Shown piece after piece: positions 1-14,300 of a DNA stretch of 64,000 nucleotides. The stretch's first letter is position 1. Each line of letters begins with the position of its first letter. Below the pieces are notes generated by a model. It was not told the origin of the DNA. It was given only the letters and a program-made list of their open reading frames with translations, and made no database searches. The position numbers and the translations under genes are program-made. This stretch comes from Acanthopleura granulata (lineage: Eukaryota > Mollusca > Polyplacophora > Chitonida > Chitonidae): NCBI GenBank assembly GCA_016165875.1, contig JABBOT010000003.1, positions 25,500,983 through 25,564,982 on the forward strand. Reading direction: 5' to 3'.

Positions 1-3000
1 TTTTCCTTGCCAAAGGGAGGCCTGTATTAAAACATTTATTAAACGTTCAGTACTCAAGCCTTTATACTCCTGTGTACACATGTACTGTTAGCTATGCCCA
101 CCACTGATCCTTCCGTTTGTCCATGCACAAAGCGTGCCGTAAGTTCAGATCCATGTCATGTTCACATACATGTGTATATGTCTACTTGTTATATTCCAAA
201 AAACATACCAGGTCTACATGTAAATTTAGTTTCTCAGCAACTTTTTACAGCTTGTCCGATGACCAGACTCCAATTATACCAGTTCCTAAAACATTCATAT
301 ATTTGCCCCATGAGCACTCCAATACACTGACATGTATCAGTCCTCAAGTTGTCACTCAGATTGTTATCTGGCATTAATCTGCACATAGTTCTTTGTGTTA
401 AAATGGGTCTCCTAAACATGAACAAACTGCAATCAAGATCAAATAATCAAGGACCTGTTGCTGAACCACCTGAAATAGAGCTATTATTGTAAGTTCATGC
501 ATTTGTGGGTTGTAACTGCGTTGAAAATGACCTTCAGTCGATTTGCAAAAATTGGCCTTGAAAATGGATTCAAGGGTCAAGGGAGCCGTATACAGTACTT
601 AAGTAGCCTTATACATACAGGGGAAAAGTTGGAGGAAGTACGTGTAAATTACAAACGGTTTGTAACTCTTGACTAGTCCAGCTGTTAGATAAAAGCAGAG
701 TCACTTCAGATGCAACCAACACCTTGCAACCTAGATTAACCGGTTCATTAACAGTTCCTCCCATGAATAAAATATGTGGTCTGGTCTGTCAAGGGACATA
801 TCAGCCCTTGGCAATACGTCAAGGTCGCCACTAAACTGCCACAGGTAAAGTCAACTCAGCTATGAGGCTTTAAGCAGTGAGCAGATGCCACACTGTCAGT
901 AACCATGGATATCTGAATCTACTGAGAGTAAAAGACTGCTTTGCTGCCACGATGCCAAACTTTGGCATCACTATTCAAAATGTACAATGCCTTGTACAGT
1001 ACTTCTTTTTTTTTTTACCATCTTCAACATCAGAACCAAATAGAGCTTCTGTTTGTAATTCAGCGCCAATCTTTTTAGAAACATAAATGTATACAATGTA
1101 TATCTGTGTAAAGATGGCATTACCTAGGCTTGTGTAACATCTCTCCTGGGAGTCATGGTACACTAATAATGCCTACATGATGGACACTGAATGTCTTGCT
1201 TTTGTGTGATACAGTAAATGACAGTTAAATCTGTTGAATGTTTAATTTCACCTTAGAGGATACTTCTTCGACAGTAATAGTACCTCATTAGAAAAAGCCA
1301 TCACAACTATATGACCACCTCATTACACAGTAAAAAGCCACCTGTAGGAACTTACAATAAAGGGTTTACAAAGTAGTGTACAATATAACAGAGTCTTGCA
1401 CTGGACTCAGAGGTTTGCAGTATAATGTACAGACAAAGTCAGATTGAGGTGATCCCTGTAGCATTGCATCAAGCTAACAGACACACCACCACCCAGTGTA
1501 CCAACAGATACTCTGAGTTATAATTACAAACTCACATCTCCGAGGAAATGTCGGATAATTGAAACATGTCCAGTGTGTCCTAAGCCGTGAAACTCCCCAC
1601 AAGGGTAACATCTTAATCCCCATTAGATACCCCTGTGACATTTACATGTAGTGGCTGTGAGGAGGGCAGTGGAGCAATTGACCATACAGTCGACTCTACC
1701 TCAAGGCCACATCACCAACAAGTCGAACAATTCCAGGGTTACTTGACAATCAATGAAACCACTTAACATAATGCAAGTAATCTCAAGCAAAATTCTATAC
1801 CAACAGTAAGATATTAACTATACGTATGGCACTAGAAACTACTGAACAATCAAATGGGGAACACATTCAGGGAATTTACATGTAATTAGCGTAAACAACC
1901 TAAAACTTTGTACAAAAGAAGGAATTTTTAGAAGCAAATAAATATCATAAAATATAACTTTTGGTGCTGAAAGTTACATAATGTCAGAAGGATATGATAC
2001 TACATTTCAAACAAGTCTAAAAATACCTTTCTTAAATGAATAAAACACCGAGAGTAAGACAAAATGCACAAGTTAGTCACGGACGACCAGCCATTTACTG
2101 TATTTAGCACTTCATGCATTGAAACACATTTATTCACCTACAAAGCTTTTGAAAGAGTAAAATCAATCGATAAAGTTAACACTGGTCAGTCTGAGCAAAC
2201 CTTAATGTTTTGAAATTTCTTCTCAAAGGTCTTTGAATGTCATAAACTGCCCAAAACTGCTCCATTTACTAGTAGGTAAAATGCACTACAAGAATGTGGA
2301 ATCAGACTGTTCTACTGCCAAGACGGGTATCACAGGAAGCAGCATACCCAAGTGTATGGCCTGGATATTATTACAAAGCACAAAACTTAGGCATAACCAT
2401 GAGAAACCTTGTCCGCCTTCCAAGAGACTGAGACCCAAACATCATCAGACCCATGGGAGCTGTAATTGGTAGGATCAGTTATTCGCCAGTCACGGTGTTG
2501 GCACATTACACAGAGGCCATGGAAGACAGGACTGTCCTCCCACGCAACCCAGCCCAGCAGGGCACAGTTTGGGTTGACCAGTATTGAATTATATCTCTAC
2601 ACGTACATGTTGAGCATAATGAAGAGTGAACTAATGTGCATGTTTACAGGTAACCATACACTTCCCTACTGACTTACATCTCCAAAAGGAAACAAATATT
2701 CATGACATCTCCTGATTACACTATCACGTGTAGGTCTTTCACACAGCAAACCATACTGACTACAGAATCATCACTTAGTAGTAGTTTGCTTATTTCCAAA
2801 CTTCTCCAAAAATGAGAAAAGAAAAATAAATATGTGTCAAGGTCATGTCATTAGGCTTTTTCCAGACCACGCATTTGATCAATCATACTTAATATTCGAG
2901 CAAATTGGTCAACAAGATGTCCCACAGGCTGGTTACAAATGTTCAATGTTTCTGTGACGCCACATTTGCATTCAGTGTGAATGTGATGTAAAGTAATGGG

Positions 3001-5531
3001 GAGATGTGATAGTTAACTACACATCAGGCATGTGAGATCCAATATCTTCATCGTATTAACTAAACAGGGGAAGGTGTATTATACATCAGATGACACAATG
3101 TCCCCTACATAAACTCCAATATATTTTAGCAATTAATTACTAAAATTAATGAAGCACTCAGAAGATCAAATGAGCATCTATTGAAGGATGTACATGTACA
3201 TATGAATATTCATGCACCATCCTGGACTAAACTAAAAAAAAAAAATTTCATTCTTTCTGATTCCTTCCTTTGGACCTACATGTATGCATAATGGTATAAT
3301 AAACACAATATTAGAGGATATAAATTACTGAGAAAGACTCACTTCATTAACTTTATCTGTCAATGAAGGTAAGGAATACCTCCAACAAAATTATTTTTTC
3401 TAGATGACTTGCAACACTGAGCAATATACATGTGTTGAGCACTAATCTGAGTTTTCCACACACACACACTAGTACTGTTTGGAATAATAAGCAAGGAAAC
3501 CTACATGTATCCTCAAATCTGGTCCATAGGCCATTCACAAAATTCCAATCATGAGAAGAATCAAACTGCCTCCCGGCTTTTGTTTTCTTTAGAAATCAAT
3601 ACAAAATTTGTCTCCCTTAACATCCGAGAAAAATAGCTTCTTTCACCCGCCTACAGAAGAACCATGTGAGATATGGTGTGAGGGATAAAGATAACTGTGA
3701 TTGCTTGCGGTTAAAAACAGACAGATTCCTTCTGCAATTGGCAGGTTACTGTCCGGGAACAGGACATCGGCCAGACCTACAATCACTGGCAGGGTGTCAA
3801 CCTGTTCAACGCAGAGAAAATCCCACAGAGCTGCACTGTCAGAAAAGCAGTTCAATTATAGCATTTCCGCAGTCCTGACCACTTGATATGTAACGGGCTA
3901 ATTCATAGGCTAACATGCCATTAGAGATGCATGTGCTGGTCCGTATTACAAAACACTCATGATCACTGTTTGCTCTCTTAACAGCATCATATGAACATTA
4001 CAGTGCTATTATGTTTATACAGAATTTGAAAATCTTTCACGTACATTTTGATCCGTTCATTTTCAAGTTACAATATCCACTGTTAGAATGTACATGTAGA
4101 TTTATAAAGATCAGTAATAATCTATACTGAAATGTAGATTTATAAAAATCAGCAATTATCTATGTGTAACACAGTATCTACTCAAAAATCAACCCTAAGG
4201 GCAGCAACAGCTCATAATTTCCTGTATTACTTTGTTCCTCCATTTTTGTCAAAATGCTGTATTATTTTGTTGACTCACCTCAAATGTTTATAAAATGATT
4301 AATGAAAAGATATCTCTATTGCAGGATTCTACATTTAAGTACCTAAAAACTATTAATTTCCTGTGAACAATTGTACATGTAGGCAGTTTAACGGTGGAGG
4401 CAACTGGAGGTTAAACATCTGACATACAGATATGTACACTGTACTGGAAGAAGACAAACGGTCCTCAACAAACGTTATGCTGCGCAAACAGCCACAAAAG
4501 CATCATTAACCTGCTACTGTTACCAAGGCCTCTACCCACTGGACCACAGCTCATTCTCTCAAGAGACTGAAACAAATGCTTGGCTTGACAGGCATTTTCT
4601 TGACCTAAATTTTTGGCTTAAATTAACCAATATGAACTTAATTTTGCTTTACTAGGTGAAGTTTCAACTGATGAAACAAGTTTATTTTTGTCTGGTTGTG
4701 TCAGTAGAAACATTCATCAAAGCATATGTATGAAGGCAATGTCCATACAGATTTAGTGGTCCAAACCTTCAATATTATACACAGGCTGGGATTTCCCAGT
4801 CCACAAAGAGCAGGTGTGCCAAGTGGCAGTTTGTGGAACTTAATAGGCTTAACTCTAAAGCAGAGCACATGAGCTAAAACGCATTCATCTCCTGTTGACA
4901 AAACCGCACCACATACCATACTGTGTCTCCCCATAAAAATCCTGTACAATCTGACACTCAATCAACACCCACATCACAGGTTTACAGCAACAAAACTGTC
5001 AGTCACCTTCTTAGGTACTACATTTCAAATAGTCACCTTCATGTATGGGAAGATCTACTTCTAACATATCAAACGGGCAGAAGCTAACAATTCTTTAACT
5101 TGAAATAAAACCGACGTAATGTGTATATGTTGAAAACTGCACTCCAAAGGAAACTTCTATCAAAAAAAGATAATAACAAAAGCAACTCTCATTGTGAATG
5201 TAAAGTTCCTCTCTCTTGGATACCACATGATGAATTATATGTACTAAAAAAACAAGAAGCTGGAAACGCTGGTAATGATTTCTTCAAGGAGACTATCAGA
5301 GAAGTACAACATTATATATACATGGTATCTCATCTAACAAGCATACATCTCTTCTTTGTTTCTGAGACCAGTGGATTTCAGTGTGCATGTGCCCACAGGA
5401 GCGGTGTAAATGATCGGCAAATTGTATACGGCTCTCCTGAGAAATTGGTTATCGTTTCAAGTGGCCGCTGACAGACATCAGGCCATCCCACAGGTTACTC
5501 TGGCTGTCATACATGTTTCAACAAGACTTAC
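1..5531 (-). other. RSK intron 3 (partial), no exon seen
   Basis: I looked on the minus strand for the expected next block (AMKVLKKATLK-like) and found none. The stretch is AT-rich non-coding sequence with frequent TACATGTA words, poly-A runs and a short local duplication near 4090-4160. Short open frames here, including a 116-codon one on the plus strand at 5121-5471, show no family resemblance. Confidence 0.6.
1880..1982. repeat. dispersed repeat, copy 1
   Basis: Shares ACCTAAAACTTTGTACAAAA, AGAAGCAAATAAATATCATA and TTTTGGTGCTGAAAGTTA with 32050-32150 in the same order and spacing (about 75% by eye). Family unknown. Confidence 0.6.
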
Positions 5532-5651
5532 CTTCCCAAATGAGCCCTGGCCCAGAACTTTAAGCAGATCAAAGTGGGACTGATCGGCCTTCTGACCCTC
5601 TTTTGCAAAACTACGCACTTCATACTCTTGTACTGCCACATCATTGTCATT
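5532..5651 (-). CDS. RPS6KA: RSK coding exon 3 (start of N-terminal kinase domain)
   Basis: 40 codons, acceptor TTACTTCCAG, donor GTAAGTC, phase 0 at both ends. It contains the motif [20 protein letters not shown], close to the vertebrate [22 protein letters not shown]. The exon stops after the Lys of GQGSFGK, so the VAIK lysine and catalytic loop are in exons outside the window. Confidence 0.92.
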
Positions 5652-8331
5652 CTGGAAGTAAAGAATCAAACACATACAAAATACTGCTGAATATTTGAAT
5701 ATGGATTACACGTCATCTAAATGGCACAAATACTCAACAACACTACTTCCTGCTCATATATTTATTTATTTATTTATTTATTTATTGGCGTGTTGTTCAA
5801 GGCCATGCTCAAGAATTTATGACCAATACGATAGCAAACAGCTCATGTGGGTGGAGGAAACCAAGGTTAAACCATTGACGTTTGGCAAATAATAGTAAAA
5901 CTTCCACACTGGTTAAGTACATACTTGCACTCCATATTAGAGAAAATCTAGAGTTTGCCTGTGAAGGTAAGGATTAACACCATGCCTAGATACACACAGA
6001 TGTACCTTACCACTATTAAAGCCATGTGATCTGCAGTTCTCGATTATAAGTACACATCCACAATATGCCGGGTTACCTTACATTCACTGAGGCTCTTCAG
6101 AAAGGTACAGTACACATACATGTATATGAAATTCCGTAAGCATGAACAGAATACTGCTCCTGCAATATCTGCTGCATCAGGTACAACCCATACAAAAATG
6201 AGACAAATGAGAATACCTGCAGATTCTGATGTTCCACAGCCCACATCACCAGCTAGGGTTCAGGTGTAAGTTTGCAGAATGTAAGCTGGGCTAGAATTAG
6301 GTACACTTTGTTTATTTTCATTGTTTACCAATAACACCAGCATGTATGCCATCAGTCAAATGTCAGAAACCTAAAGTAGTCCGAGCCCAAGTACTGAGGG
6401 CAAATAAGAGCACGGTGGGGTCTGGTTTTGGTGATGTGGAATATCTACCATAGGAATTGTTGGCAGGGCACCCTACATCAACATATTCTGTGGGTAGGAA
6501 AGTAGATCAGTTGCAGACAGTAACGGCTCCGGACACATGGCCAGTCTTACACTTTACCCTGTGCATGCATGTTCTTTCAACAGTTACAGTAACCTGAGAG
6601 AACTAATTCCCCACATTTTTTTCCACTCCACTGATGAAATGTGAAATACCTCATGTCTATTTTCAGCCATGTGTACAAGAGGGTACATGTAGTGGGAGAG
6701 ACGTTAATTTATAAGATTCTGGGTTCCTGGTTTTATTACATAGGGAGTACCCTTCTAAATTATTACAGTTGACTACTTGCAATAGAAACGTTGACTGCTT
6801 AGGCTGAACTGCACAGCTCTTAACTGTGTAAATGTTTCGCTTGTTATTGCCGCACAGCTGACGTTTACAAGACAATTAAATACACTATGTTTTATTTTAT
6901 AGATTTATTATTTATATACATGCACACATACACACATCTAACAAAGTATATTTTACTGTTACATGATCAGTATGCCATTCACACTAATTACCCAATTCCA
7001 AATGTATTCTTCGGTATGGCGTAACACATCAATCAAATAAGTAAAACGCTAATCAAATAAATAAACAAAAAACACCACCAAACGTTCATGTGACCTTCAC
7101 CTTAGACCACAGATGTACATGTAAAGCATGTATCAGGTGTGATATGTAAATTGCATATTGCCCTGCAAAAAGTAAATTCTAATCGAGTCTGCTTTAGGAG
7201 AACAACAGGGAGACAACTACTACCAGAAACCGTACATTTGCTATTGCAAAGCCATATATATGTATATACATACATGTCACAAGTGAGCATCTGAAACGAT
7301 ATCGTTGAGATGCCAGGGTAATGAAAAGACTTACAGCTAACCAGAACATAAACATCTAACAAATTATTCATGTGACTCAACAAAGTTTAGCATTTTGTCT
7401 TTTAACTTAATGCCAAAGAAGAGCCTTTTCTTAATTGATATACCCTATGTAACACAGATCTAGGTGTAATACAAAAGTAATTACATGAAAAACATTTGGC
7501 CAACTACTCACAAGTAAATGGCTGGCCTGATGCATACCAAAGAAAGGTAATAAGGTGTATTTATATTTAAAGTGGGTACATGTAACTCATCCCTTGGGTC
7601 TCCTGAAGTAATACAGGAATACATGTACATGCAAAATATGTTTGTAAAAATATGAACAATCAATAATAAATCCCTACAGCAAGTTTAATAACATAAGCTC
7701 TAATCATAAATAATAAAAAGCTGACTTGTTTGAGTGGCATTTAGAAGTTGGGATGGAAGTACACTAGACAGGTCTTTCTTATGGATATACAATTTCGTGA
7801 TTTATTAACACGACGTTTCGATGACAACACTCACTTGATTATCATGTCAGTGTCTACATCAAAACGTGTTAATAAAACAAGAAGTTGTATATCCATAAGA
7901 CCTGTCTAGTGTACTAAAATGCTGGACTAAATGTCATTATCTGAAATGGCGTTCAAATAGCAGGACAGAAAAAGGAAATATAAGACACGTGTCAGAAAAT
8001 CAGTAATTTGAACACAAAATTTTGGATTTCCTTCCAGTGTGTTCTGGACTATTGAACACCATACACCAAGCACACACTCTGTAGCCCTCACTCCACCTCA
8101 CATGCCTAAAGGTGGTACCCTACACTCTGTACAGGTAGATCTACAGGAATGTGAGTAGGCGGGTCGGCCTGACCTAGTTTATACCATGAGGCCTTAACCC
8201 CTTCACCAGACCAGAGCACTGTTTAAGTTCATCATCTGCCACACAAATGAGAATTTTCTGATCATGTATACATGTTCACTGAGTGGTATGTGACAATGTT
8301 ATGTCCCCAGAAACCCGCAACAAAAGTGAGC

Positions 8332-8368
<37 letters not shown>

Positions 8369-11300
8369 CAACATCTCACTAAAAGTGCCTGCACTCATAT
8401 GCCACGACCATACTTTTCCTCACAGACCATGGCACGCTGGGGTAATGCTCCCCTGGATGAAAAGCTACTACCCTACCTCCATGTACACTAATGTTACCAA
8501 GCACTTTTACCCAACACTTACATTGTATGTGCCGTCTGCTTTGGCATACATAGCTACTTGTATTAAACAGGCTTTTTATGACAAATGCCAACAATAGTAA
8601 ATCGATTCTCAATATGTAAAAAGTTAAATCAAATTCGCTATCCATGGAGGTATGTTTTTATTCAGATAATTTATTTCAGTGACTTGACAAAAAAACCTGA
8701 TCTCTAGATTACCAAGTTTGATGTTCAGCAGAACTATAACAATGGACTAAAATTTTTGCCATGTTAGTTGTAAGCCAAAATATTTATAGGTTCATCTCCC
8801 AAGAGTACTGTAGTAATGCACTGATCAAGTTAGGCCAATACAGATGAATTATTACATCCAATGTGAAGTAGGTCATGGCCTCTAAATATAAAGTAGCTAT
8901 CCTATTGTAACTGGGTGATGGACTACATATGGAAATCCATGTAACAAGAGTTTGTAATCGCCTGATACTATTTTTATTGCTTCTTACACCATATTGTCTA
9001 CACTGGGATTCTTATACATATATAATACACTGCACTTCTGTGACAGTACAATATGTAGTGTTAGGTTTTAAGGTGTACCAATGTCTAATCCAGTATATTA
9101 GACTCAACACTGTACTGCTGTTACCGTATCCAAACATCCAGCTGAGAAGGTTTTACCAAGTGTATTACTTTCATTACGATTGTACTGTCATTTTTTCTTC
9201 AGGCCAGTATTCAAATGTGACTGATGAATATCTCATGAGGTTTCTGAATATGACACTCAGATTCTGTAAATTTGTTATCTTGTCCAGGCCAGAATTTGAA
9301 AGTGGTTGGTGAATGTCTGGGGAGTGCATGAATATCACACTGTACTGAACTGTTGTTATCACGTCCACCCTAACATATGAATATTGTACATGTATGTATG
9401 CTTCGGTTTTATGTCGTACTCAACAATTTTTCAGTCCTTAGAATTTATATATTGTGTCTTTTTGTGGCAGGGCAAGTCTACATCACCAAAGAGCTTCCAC
9501 CACTTGAACATCATGCTGAAGGCACCAGACATTACACTTCACCCAGTCACATTATACAGAGAGTGGGTCAAACAGTTCTGTTTCCTGCTCTAAGCTCTCA
9601 GTTTTTGAGAGCCAAGCAGGGCGGCAACAAATACCATTTTTGATGCTTTGGGTTCATGAATGTCTTGCATAGTTAATGAATTTCAGGCCTACATATGAAT
9701 GTCTTATGCAGGCCTGCATATGAATGTCTTGGTCAGGCCAGATATGAATGTCTTGTCTAGGCATACATATGAATGTCTTGTCCAGGCCTACATATGAATG
9801 TCTTGTCCAGGCCTACATCTGAATGTTTTGCCCAGATCTGAATATGAATGTCTTGTACAGGTCTACATATGCATGTCTTGTTCAGACCTACATTCGAGTC
9901 TCTTGTCCAGGCTTACATATGAATGTTTTGTCCAGGCCTACATATAAATATCTTGTCTAGACCTACATATAAATGTTTTGTCCAGGCCTACATATGAATG
10001 TCTTGTTCAGGCCTATATATGAGTATCTTGTACGGGCCTACATATGAATGTCTTGTCCACGTCTATATATGAACGTCTTGTTCAGGAGTACATATAAATG
10101 TCTTGTCTACGCCTAAATATGAATGTTTTCCCTAGGCCTACATATGAATGTCTTGCGCAGCCCTATATATGAATGTCTTGTCCAGGCCTACATGTCTATG
10201 AGCATCTTGTACAGGCCTACATATGAATGTTTTCACCAGGCCTACATATGAATGTAGTGGTTCATGAAAGTCTCACAAAATACAAGCATGTATATTATCC
10301 CCTGATGCTTGACCCTCAGTAATGTTTCATTGCTTTCCAACATCATTTAAAAAGGCATCACCAGTTTCCAACTGATCTATTATATTCATAACTGTACTTA
10401 TAATACCCTATCCGCCAATGTTTACTGATAATCAGCACTATACTGTAGTTAGTTATGCTACAGATAAACTTTTATCCAGTCCATTTGAATGTACATCAAT
10501 TCACCCATGTCACACTCAATACTGTACAGCTGCTTGTCTAAGGAAAACCAGCCCACCATTTATTTGGGAGGTATGAGGATTTACTTCTGGCAATACTTAA
10601 ATTTGAGCACCAAATGTAACATTTTAAGACACACATTTATTTACTTAATTTCTGGTCATTTACCATATATTACGGTCAGTATGATATTGTTGTCGCCCTA
10701 TCCTTTCCTATAATACTATACCTCCAAATGCGTCCAAACTACCTCACTGTCTGTAGCTCCTCAACCTTTTCATATATGAAAGAGCAACTTTCAGTGCAGT
10801 TTAGGTACATTTTGATTTGATTTGGGAGACAAAACAACATTGTTTGGGCCGGCTTCACAAAAAGTATAATTTTATCAGTCTGCACAGAATAATGCCTTCA
10901 GATTTATTCATTTATTTGATTTGTATTTTACACTATACTCAAGAATATTTCACTTATAAGACGACGGCCAGTATTATGGTGGAAGGAAACCAGACAAAGC
11001 CCAAGGGAGACCCACAACCATCCAGAGGTTGCTAGCGGATCTTTCCACGTACGGCCAGAGAGGAAGCCAGCATGAGCTAAACTTTAACTCACAGTGATGG
11101 CACTGGTGAGAGACATGCGGTCATGACATCGTGCTGGCATGCTCACCCCCTTGGCCAGAGAGGCCCCCGAATGCCTTCAGAATACGCTTACATAAACGCC
11201 TTGCAAACATACTAAAAGGTTGAAGAATTACAGTATACTATCACCTATATGTATAGTACTGTTCCTACCCCTTCCAGTTCCCTGCTTAAATGCATTTCAA

Positions 11301-14300
11301 CAATCTAACACAGCCTGCGTACAACTATGGATAATGTAATCCAGCAAAAGAGATTTCTCCAATCTCTCAGGACCAAGTAACAAGCACCACCAGTCAATGG
11401 TGACAAAAGCACGGTCACTATAGATTGGACAGGCTATTAGCACCTTGAACAGACAAACCAATATTACCCAGTCTAGCGAGGGTGTCATGGTCACAGACAG
11501 CCACCTGTATAAATTGGCATACCCATAACAGAGGCAGCCACGTCCAGCCAAGCTTGTGCATACAGAAATTACTTCCAGTCCAATAAATCACTTCATTGTT
11601 CACACTATATTGTAATCCAACAGAAAACCCTGGTGCAGGTAAACCTACCCATCCTATTTACTATGTTAACACATGACAGAACCAAGATCTGCTACCATAC
11701 AGATAGACATCAAATATCCAATACTTTCTCCTTTTTAAGTCAGAGATTGGAACCCTGTGGATGATCTATAAAATGTGAGCACCAAGTTCTCTGGCCTATT
11801 TCTTACAATCCACATGCTGCCAGGTGAAACTTACACGCACGTGTTATGTACATGTACTGGTATGTCAATTTAGGCAAGACAACAAAATATTTCAGAAATC
11901 GGCTTAAATTCAATGTTGGCAATAACTCATGGAGACTAAACTACACAATAGTCAAATCTGAGAGAAACCCGATATTGTTGTTAACCAAAAAAAGATGTCA
12001 AAAAAGGCAACAATTTCATGCACTGAAGACAATTCATAAAACATTGTGTACAAAATACGGTTGATTACATTTACAAGTAAGTAAGGTAGATGTAGTAGTT
12101 GCCACTTTTTAATATTACCGGGAAGCATTTGAGGTGATTCCAGGCATCCAAGCCAAGTCAGATATCCACAAATTGAAAAATTACTTTTAAATGCAAACAG
12201 ATCTAAGTATGTTTACATTTGCAACTTATCATTCACAAGCGCACATCGGTGTGAAAAATAGGCAAATTTATATGGGCTGCAGTGTCAAATTAAGCAGTAT
12301 TAGGCACAATTATGAAACATAAATCCAGAGATAAAGTTTTAAATGTTAGAAACACCATTAGGTATAATGAAAACAGATACATGCAGATGTATAAAGCAAA
12401 TATGTGCTAGCACTCATAAAGTGGACTCCATGCACGCGGCAACTCAATGCAATGGTATAAACAATACCACCGAGTCAACATTCCTGCTCAAAATGTTTAC
12501 AGGTATACAGAAAGACATCATCTTCTAGAAATATATAGCTATTCTTATTTTATACGCCAGCAGCCTTTCAAATAGTGTGGATAAAGACAACACTGTCAAT
12601 AAAATAATTCTTACAAACTCTGGCAAAGCAAAGAAGTCATTTTCTTACATCATCAATATAACTTTTCCAAATGTATAAAATAATATCACAGAAAAGGCCA
12701 AAACAAGCATGTAATTTACACTTTACAAACTTCAAAATACAATGTAAGTACACTGTAAATTCATGACTATCACAGTATGAGCTTCATAGTCCTGCTGCAA
12801 AAAAGCAATTGTAAGTAAAATTGGTTTAATTACACATGGTTTGTGGAACAAGGCCTAGAGCTAATCTGCACATAGCAGGAACAGCCAACTGAATCTGTGC
12901 TATCTCCATAATGTGTTTTATGACAAACAACCACAACACTGTTATAAATACTAACCACTGTCTAAATGACCTATGACAGGTATAATCTTGTATGTTGCGC
13001 TTTGGGAGAGGTGTCGTTTTGATCATCAGAGTGGTAAAGCATGTTCGTCTTTCCAGTCAGATACCTCATATTATTTCTGGGAGACCCGTGGATGGCGTGG
13101 TCTCTTCTCCCAACATGTATGGCTGGTGATTTAGTATCCTTACTATGAGGTTGCTGGGGCGAAACCAGAACTGATTTTAATCAATATTCACCACTAAACT
13201 TCGTGCAACATATATGCTGAGTACATGGAAATGCAATCCGAAAAAAGAATAATATGAACGCTATTTTGTACATGATATTGTGCTATTTTGTACATAATAT
13301 GGATGCTATTTTGTACATGTTGACAGCTACAGTTTGTTACAAGGTATACGTGTTTGCATTAAACATTATCTTTCTTTCAGTGTAGTATCATTTTGGTGCT
13401 GTACACCCATTTCTAGGAAAACTTGACAAGCAGCTACAGAATCCACACTGTAAATTAATCTGTCACTCAAATTTCTGATATCCTATCTTTTAACATGAGT
13501 TATTCATTTAACAAAGGGTCTAAGTACATGATGACATTGATTTTTTGCAGGGCGTTGCAGCTATTACTATTTGCACTTTTCTAATTATTGATCTGATTGG
13601 TGAATCACACTGTACACAAGAACATTTCACTTATCTGACAGCTGTCATGTTTTTGAATAGAAGAAATCCAGCACGTCCCTGTCAAAAACCTGCACCTAGC
13701 CAGGTACAGGTCTACATGCACGAACATGCACCTGACAATCCTCACAAATGAAAGCTACATCCATACCACTGGAAGCTTCATTCATGCAATGTTATTCATT
13801 AGTCCAGGGCTGGTTGGCTTTATTCAACTCAGCCAGCACAAAAAGAAATTACAATGGCTTAAAATATACAGTAATAATTCAATATGGTGTAAATGACGTA
13901 AATGAAAGATAAGTTTACAGAATGATGCTATATGGTACAAACACAGAATCTTTGCTATAAGTCATGCAGTGTTTCAAGGCTTTGACACAATCTTCTGGCA
14001 TGCAGGATGTTTGCTACAACGTTATTATTATGTAAATGCTTGGGTAATTCAAAAAGAAAACGATTGCAGCAGGCTAATAATTAGATAGGCTATTTCCAAC
14101 ATAAAGAGACTGTATAAGGAAGCAAAACAAGACATCTACATGAATAAAAAATGATTAAGATCATTTATGAACTCATCGGTGTCATTCAAAATGCTAAATT
14201 GTGACAGGCTTTGATAGGGCATTGCAACTAAGTGAAAGTATCTGTAACCTCTCTTCTGTCAAACTTTGATTTTGAGTGCTATGTCATTATTAGGTTGTGT

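Noticed and set aside
5121..5471. 116-codon plus-strand frame near RSK exon 3
   Set aside because: Composition and codon pattern look random; no recognised motif; lies in an intron on the opposite strand.
8929..9312. 127-codon plus-strand frame before the minisatellite
   Set aside because: AT-rich, Tyr/Leu/Phe-biased, partly made of diverged minisatellite sequence; intronic.
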